From positions 18,367-68,612 of the forward strand of contig FR884640.1 of assembly GCA_000436075.1 (NCBI GenBank): 50,246 nt of DNA, written 5' to 3'. Made by a program: the position numbers and the translations under genes. The notes beneath the pieces were generated by a model. The model ran no database searches. It saw only the letters and a program-made list of their open reading frames with translations, and was not told the origin of the DNA. Each line of letters opens with the position of its first letter. Within the stretch, counting starts at the first letter, position 1. Shown here piece by piece: positions 49,522 through 50,246 of the stretch. This stretch comes from Eggerthella sp. CAG:209 (lineage in GTDB: Bacteria > Actinomycetota > Coriobacteriia > Coriobacteriales > Eggerthellaceae).

Positions 49522-50079
49522 ATGGTTTTAATTGATGCCAAGACGCTTGCGGAGCGGTTTCCGCAAGCGTCTATTTCTTCACCCAAAGGTCAGATGCTAT
49601 ATGAGAATCTTAAATCCGATGAGTTGAGCGAAGCTTTCAAAAAGATCGAGCGATTGGTTAAGGTCAGAGATCGATCGGTCCTCGAAGTGCGAAACCGTCT
49701 TAACCGTGATGGGTTCACAGTTGATGTTGTTGACGCGGCTGTAGACCGAGCTTTATCCGTGGGATATTTAGACGATACACGTTTTGCCGACGTTCTTGTA
49801 CGTTCGCGGCTTCGCTCCGGAAAAGGTTTATCTGGCATACTTCGTGAACTTCGAAATCACGCTATCGATCCCTTTGAGCAACTTGAAGGCTTCCCGGATG
49901 ATTATTTACGGGAAAATCCGAGCCAGGAAGAGGCAGCTATTGCCCTGCTGTGTCGTAAGCCACCACGGTCTAAGAACGAAAAGCAGGCAGCATATGCGAA
50001 GTTGATTCGCTCGGGCTATTCTGTTGATATTGCCGCTGAAGCAACAAAACGATGGTACGAGGCCAAAAACAGCAAGTGA
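49522..50079 (+). CDS. recX: Regulatory protein RecX
   Basis: A small inhibitor/modulator of RecA filaments. The 185 residues contain the RecX three-helix repeats, with VRDRSVLEVRNRLNRDGFTVDVVDAAVDRA and GYLDDTRFADVLVRSRL as the recognisable parts. It starts 5 bases after the recA stop, with only a weak Shine-Dalgarno (CGGATGG), as usual for the recA-recX pair. A strong hairpin lies inside its first 20 codons (see 49541-49572). Confidence 0.9.
   Translation: MVLIDAKTLAERFPQASISSPKGQMLYENLKSDELSEAFKKIERLVKVRDRSVLEVRNRLNRDGFTVDVVDAAVDRALSVGYLDDTRFADVLVRSRLRSGKGLSGILRELRNHAIDPFEQLEGFPDDYLRENPSQEEAAIALLCRKPPRSKNEKQAAYAKLIRSGYSVDIAAEATKRWYEAKNSK
49541..49572 (+). other. 12-bp perfect hairpin inside the start of recX
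   Basis: AGACGCTTGCGG (49541-49552) pairs exactly with CCGCAAGCGTCT (49561-49572) across an 8-base loop, followed by ATTTCTTC. It lies 20 to 51 bases after the recX start, so it may reduce recX expression relative to recA, either as a partial terminator or by blocking ribosomes. Confidence 0.7.
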
Positions 50080-50086
50080 ATCATCG

Positions 50087-50185
50087 ATGTTTGATGCATT
50101 CTCGGGAAAAACGGCGTATCTCTTTGCGGGACATGCTGTTCTCGGCGCATTTTCTGCAATTTTAGGCTATTATCAAATAGCTTGA
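50087..50185 (+). CDS. Possible small hydrophobic peptide
   Basis: ATG to TGA encodes 32 residues, MFDAFSGKTAYLFAGHAV followed by LGAFSAILGYYQIA. The second half is hydrophobic enough for one short membrane segment. There is no clear Shine-Dalgarno and the frame is short, so it may be chance. It is followed by a hairpin with a T run. It is not recognised as a known family. Confidence 0.2.
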   Translation: MFDAFSGKTAYLFAGHAVLGAFSAILGYYQIA

Positions 50186-50191
50186 GCTTAC

Positions 50192-50211
50192 GCACCGAGT
50201 TTGGTGCTTTT
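50192..50211 (+). terminator. Terminator at the end of the recA-recX unit
   Basis: GCACC pairs with GGTGC across a 6-base loop, followed by TTTT. A second hairpin GCTATT/AATAGC lies just upstream (50166-50181). It probably ends the recA-recX transcript. Confidence 0.6.
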
Positions 50212-50246
50212 AGATATTTTCTACAATGTAATAGTGTCGTTTTTCC

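Noticed and set aside
1..50246. CRISPR arrays, tRNA/rRNA genes, insertion sequences, prophage
   Set aside because: No regularly spaced repeats, cloverleaf T-loop signatures, transposase or integrase genes were seen in any part of the window.

Overview
This is a compact, almost entirely plus-strand stretch of bacterial chromosome holding about 41 protein genes, only one of which (rpsT) is on the minus strand. No tRNA, rRNA, CRISPR array, prophage or insertion sequence was found. The gene set suggests an actinobacterium of the class Coriobacteriia (Eggerthella/Slackia/Cryptobacterium relatives). It carries the actinobacterial nucleoid protein mIHF, but combines it with traits usual in low-GC Gram-positives: a PyrR-type pyr operon with PyrK/PyrD class 1B, HrcA with a CIRCE-like operator, RNase J, ComEA/ComEC and a Gram-positive SOS box. 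Base composition looks near 50% GC by eye. The taxonomic call is inference.

Layout. 1-10.5 kb: a complete-looking pyrimidine operon (pyrR, pyrB, pyrC, carA, carB, pyrK, pyrD, pyrF), led by a PyrR-type RNA attenuator and closed by a degenerate phosphoribosyltransferase-like gene where pyrE would be expected. 10.5-13.2 kb: mihF, gmk, rpoZ, thiI. 13.3-17.3 kb: comEA, comEC, holA (DNA uptake and the polymerase clamp-loader delta subunit). 17.5-22.4 kb: rpsT (minus strand, unusually long), lepA, a small membrane protein, dus, hemW. 22.4-30.2 kb: a heat-shock and RNA-maturation run (hrcA, dnaJ, rsmE, mtaB, phoH, ybeY, dgkA, era, recO). 30.4-37.3 kb: an EF-G paralogue with altered GTPase motifs, a 585-base gene-free and hairpin-rich gap, rpsO, pnp, a candidate small RNA, a TSCPD protein and an M16 peptidase. 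37.5-41.4 kb: dapB, dapA, rnj. 41.4-50.1 kb: ftsK, a RodZ-like membrane HTH protein, a YajQ-family gene, rimO, a pgsA-cinA fusion, recA and recX.

The most striking observation is in recA. A perfect 17-base tandem duplication near the 5' end shifts the frame, so the first 26 codons run into a stop codon that overlaps an internal ATG (ATGA). Everything after that is intact RecA. The cell would make a RecA lacking its N-terminal oligomerisation helix, or none, unless the repeat is unstable, translation is recoded, or the duplication is a sequence error. The promoter with its SOS box and the downstream recX look normal.

Other points of interest are the PgsA-CinA fusion, the PRTase-like protein that has lost its PRPP-binding loop, ribosomal protein S20 with a 75-residue Ala/Lys/Glu tail, several strongly structured leaders (mihF, the EF-G paralogue, rpsO, pnp), and a promoter-to-terminator unit after pnp that could encode a small RNA. 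I did not find a dedicated novel defence or mobile system; the window is mainly housekeeping.
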